A DNA stretch of 64,000 nucleotides, from positions 1,095,268 through 1,159,267 of the forward strand of contig SCFE01000093.1 in NCBI GenBank assembly GCA_004352715.1, given 5' to 3'. The position numbers and the translations under genes were made by a program. Positions 61,701 through 64,000 of this stretch are shown in pieces. The notes beneath the pieces were generated by a model, which worked only from the letters and a program-made list of their open reading frames with translations, had not been told where the DNA came from and made no database searches. Every line of letters begins with the position of its first letter. The first letter of the stretch is position 1. The stretch comes from Hofstenia miamia (lineage: Eukaryota; Xenacoelomorpha; Acoela).

Positions 61701-63355
61701 CCGAATTTTTAAAGGATTTTGACAGAGTTGATCACTCAATTTTACTCAAGAAAATGTACAATATTGGGATCAGAAGCAACCATTTGAAATTATTGCAAAA
61801 TTATATTTGCGCCAGATTGCACAAGGTTATTGTCAATGGTACAATGTCCTCTCAAATTTGCTAATCACCAATGGAGTGACACAAGGTTCTATTTTAGGTC
61901 TTCTTCTCTTCCTCATGTATATAAATGATTTTCCTGAACAGGTCAATTTCGCCCAACCTTATTTGTATTCTGATGATAGCAAACTCCTCTCAGTAAATTT
62001 TACAGGACTTCTTTACACATTTCCAGCGTTGTTACCAAGGCAAACAAAGTCTTCCAAATGATTCGGTGCAATATTTCTATCCACACATCTGTTAATACCA
62101 AGCTTGCTTTGTCTAAATCTACTATCATGTCTAAAGTCACGTATTTTTTACCATGCTGGTCTGCCTCTAAATCTAATTTTGTATCACTGGAAAGAATTCA
62201 GCGTCGGGCAATGAGGTGGATGCTAGGTGAGGGCATTCAGCACAAGGAACGTCTTAAAATCCTCAACTTGCTTCCCCTTTCTCTTTACTTACAGTTGTAC
62301 GATATCATTATTCTCTCTAGGATTATATCGAACTATTACAATTTTGACAGGCCTCAGTTTGTTGAGTTTGCTCCTTGCGTTTGGACTAGATCTTCGGACG
62401 AAGTCATGTTCAATATACCATTATCAGATCGTCTTCAAACTTCTGGTTTATAGTACTTCGATCGCCAATTTACTCCCTCCATCGTTCGATCTGTACAATC
62501 CTTCTACTCTTAAGCGACAGCTCTTACTTCTCTTTTGGATATACTTCAATAGGTCTTACAATGAAGACAATTCCTGTTCATTCACACTTGCCTGCAATTG
62601 TTCGTTATGCCTTCTTTTGAAACCAAATCTGTCTTTATATCTGTAAATTAGTTTCTTTCAGGGATCACCCTCTTCTTTAGCTTTTTGCTATTGTAAAGCT
62701 TTAATAATAATAAAAGCTGCAAAGACTTTTGTCGGATCGGAGACTTCCTGCATTGCCTGATCGTACTTTCAATATCAAAAATTTTACTCTGGGTCAATAG
62801 TATAGCCTACACAAACTTGCCAATGAGCCGAGCTTGAGCGCTGCATTGGATATTTTTCATTCAATATGCGTTCTTGTGTTTTTTAAATCACTGGAAGAAC
62901 TATGTAAAAATTCTGCGAGAGCGCGAGATTATTGAATAAGTTATCATACTAAAACGAGTTTCTAAAAGGTTCTGTTTAATGAGCCAAGCTTAATAATTTC
63001 GGCTCGTTGATAAGTCTGATCCTATGATATGAAAGGTAGTGTGCATCATGGATCAGTGATTATTAAAGGAATTTCAAATTATTTTTTTGTGTTTCTGTAT
63101 CAATCTCTAAGCTTTTGAGATGTTCAAATATTTAAAAAATGCGATGGTAAACTTTTCCCACGTACCGGTATATCTCATCTCATTACCAAGTGTAGAAATA
63201 CAGAAAATTTTTCCCCTAATATTGATTCCAATATTACTTTAGGCACTCTTCCCACCAGTTTGGACTCATCTCAGAACTTTACCAATTTGGCAACGATGAG
63301 CGAACCAGATTTCTCCTCTTCTTCACTTTCATTTGTAGATACAACTGTGCTTTGA
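49769..63355 (+). CDS. Unrecognised eight-exon gene, about 391 aa
   Basis: I do not recognise this protein. Exons that look coding and join in phase are 49769-49841, 51652-51745, 51923-52129, 53837-53982, 56012-56123, 56329-56483, 57936-58088 and 63120-63355. It starts MPFIQRFPTRDEEHRNVEQT directly after TTCGTAG. The N-terminal 230 residues look helical (LTDKIMNLILRMPFDRLLN, HVDIYVSLAIKRLINK, CQELIDLLEQPRLLERR). Then comes an acidic stretch (FDQLFERARVERHTEDLINL) and a Ser/Thr/Asn-rich tail ending LSFVDTTVL. Exons are GC-richer than introns and have consensus-like donors. Weak points are the GAG acceptor of the last exon and the donor choice at 51745. The last intron holds a dead LINE. Consistent phases argue for one gene, but the first and last exons could be wrong. 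Confidence 0.6.
52140..53830. other. Intron of the unrecognised gene
   Basis: AT-rich. A (GTT)n tract lies near 53366-53384. No element recognised. Confidence 0.5.
54520..54920. repeat. Foldback (MITE-like) sequence with two hairpins
   Basis: This GC-richer block lies in an intron. A perfect 16-bp inverted repeat (AATTCCGTCGCACACT) is at 54598-54613 and 54647-54662. A perfect 21-bp inverted repeat, 54832-54852 with 54883-54903 (half TAATTAGCGATGTGACGATC plus one base), has a 30-nt loop. GTCGCAC and GTTAAG motifs recur across 54550-54700. No coding capacity is seen. It resembles a non-autonomous DNA transposon, family not assigned. Confidence 0.6.
56657..57170. mobile_element. MITE-like element with about 118-bp terminal inverted repeats
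   Basis: Arms at 56657-56776 and 57053-57170 are inverted copies with few mismatches, starting TTTTAGGTTTCTAACTAC and ending CCATAATTTTTTTAACTAC. The interior of about 276 bp is AT-rich and non-coding. It lies in the intron between exons at 56329-56483 and 57936-58088. Target-site duplications were not resolved. Confidence 0.8.
58100..59465. other. Intron of the unrecognised gene
   Basis: AT-rich, with a small hairpin near 58356-58378 (AAGACTACC ... GGTAGCCTT) in a GC-richer patch at 58250-58530 that may be an old transposon end. No gene supported. Confidence 0.45.
59480..62720 (+). mobile_element. Degenerate CR1/Jockey-type LINE
   Basis: An ORF1-like segment at about 59640-59994 (DITDIFRCGKF, KKHRELISNGIPSKQLKIRS) matches the C-terminal part of ORF1 of the 36-kb LINE in style. 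From ATG 60036 an endonuclease-like piece has LLSFNCHIL ... VCITETWLHV. Reverse-transcriptase pieces follow: DRVDHSILLKKMYNIG (about 61720-61765), NGVTQGSILGLLLFLMYIND (about 61870-61930) and a YSDDSK relic of the catalytic box (about 61967). A C-terminal WSASKSNFVSLERIQRRAMR block lies at about 62158-62217. Many stops and frameshifts. It ends near an (AAT)n-like tract at about 62704-62715. It sits in the last intron of the unrecognised gene, same orientation. Confidence 0.85.
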
Positions 63356-63359
63356 TTTC

Positions 63360-64000
63360 TATTTTTCTATTTGAAGTTGCAGCATGTTGCGAATATTTCT
63401 AATCACAGCTTTAAATTCAATTTATGTAGTTTAGTTTCGAAATGGTTTTGTTAATTTCATTTTTGTTTTGCATGTTGTTTATTCTTTCGTCTTTTAAATT
63501 TTTTTGTAAATTTATAATTTTTTAAAGTTCAATTTTGTACAGGATTTTCGATGGTGCTTTTTTCTGGTGCAGTTTATTAAATGATAATTTTAATGCTTTG
63601 GTTGTAAAGTTTGTAATGAAAATGCTTGTTTTTGTTGAAGACCAAGCTTTTGTGTCTTAAATTACCCCTACTGCTAACAAATTTTCCCTATACTATTTTA
63701 GTTGCATTATTACCAAATAGGCATCAGATTATAGTTATATTAAAAATTCATGTTTTTTGTGTAAATGGTCTCATTAGACTCTAAAAAAGCCTTTGAAGAT
63801 TTTAGGAATTTCTATTTTTTAAATAAAAAAATAGTGTTCCATTTATAGGATACAGCAGAATATAATATAATTTTGTTAATAAAACAAAATTTTAAAATAG
63901 TTTATTTCAATGTTTCTTGTAGTAATGACAGAGTTTCAATGCTAGTGAAGAAATTATCAAGTAAGATGATTGATCATTTGATGGTAAATTTATAAATTGT
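63360..64000. other. 3' flank of the unrecognised gene, nothing else seen
   Basis: AT-rich to the right edge. An AATAAA-containing stretch (about 63822-63828) could serve polyadenylation, but it is far from the stop. Confidence 0.4.

Noticed and set aside
1-64000. CRISPR arrays, bacterial operons, prokaryotic terminators
   Set aside because: The sequence is clearly eukaryotic with spliced genes; the direct repeats are microsatellites or assembly duplicates.
1-64000. tRNA and rRNA genes
   Set aside because: No convincing cloverleaf box sequences or rRNA cores noticed by eye; a tRNAscan-type run would be decisive.

Overview
This is an AT-rich animal (invertebrate metazoan) scaffold, not a microbial one. 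It has spliced single-copy genes, many degenerate retro- and DNA transposons, microsatellites, and five runs of N (three of exactly 1000). The species cannot be fixed from the sequence. Very short introns (28, 40, 41, 43 and 54 nt) beside multi-kb introns, and splice-acceptor-like AG dinucleotides abutting most start codons, suggest a lineage with spliced-leader trans-splicing. A flatworm is my best guess, at modest confidence; one repeat family near 44 kb is one I mainly associate with arthropods.

1-9.2 kb: repeat-rich mosaic. A broken Penelope-like element (1-1437), a broken LTR-retrotransposon gag/protease (2438-3882), and two inverted copies of an intronless GT14-like glycosyltransferase gene (4884-5558 +, 7826-8869 -) flanking a deleted mariner relic. 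9.2-15.1 kb: LINE tails (10.8-11.3 and 13.2-13.9 kb), an endonuclease-like retroelement fragment (11.3-11.6 kb) and a decayed piggyBac (14.15-14.9 kb).

15.2-34.7 kb, minus strand: the core of the window. Three genes lie head to tail in transcription order: WDR92/DNAAF10 (30711-34674), ZC3HC1/NIPA (23883-30497) and PKMYT1 (15157-23796). They are separated by only 213 and 86 bp. The products of ZC3HC1 and PKMYT1 both act on cyclin B-CDK1 at mitotic entry in vertebrates, so an operon-like G2/M pair is worth testing. All exon phases join without a frameshift, giving predicted proteins of 359, 277 and 505 aa. Their introns carry a dead LINE, a piggyBac relic, a THAP-domain relic and assembly-style duplications.

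36.2-39.7 kb: a young CR1/Jockey-type LINE with an intact PHD-finger ORF1 and a nearly intact ORF2. ORF1 stops at TGA followed by CTA, and ORF2 continues in the same frame, which suggests stop-codon readthrough. 39.7-45.7 kb: mostly featureless AT-rich DNA with one repeat-derived ORF near 44.4 kb.

45.7-63.4 kb, plus strand: PDCD5, VPS25 (ESCRT-II), and a gene I do not recognise, reconstructed as eight phase-compatible exons (391 aa, 49769-63355). Its introns hold two inverted-repeat (MITE-like) elements and a second, degenerate LINE (59.5-62.7 kb).
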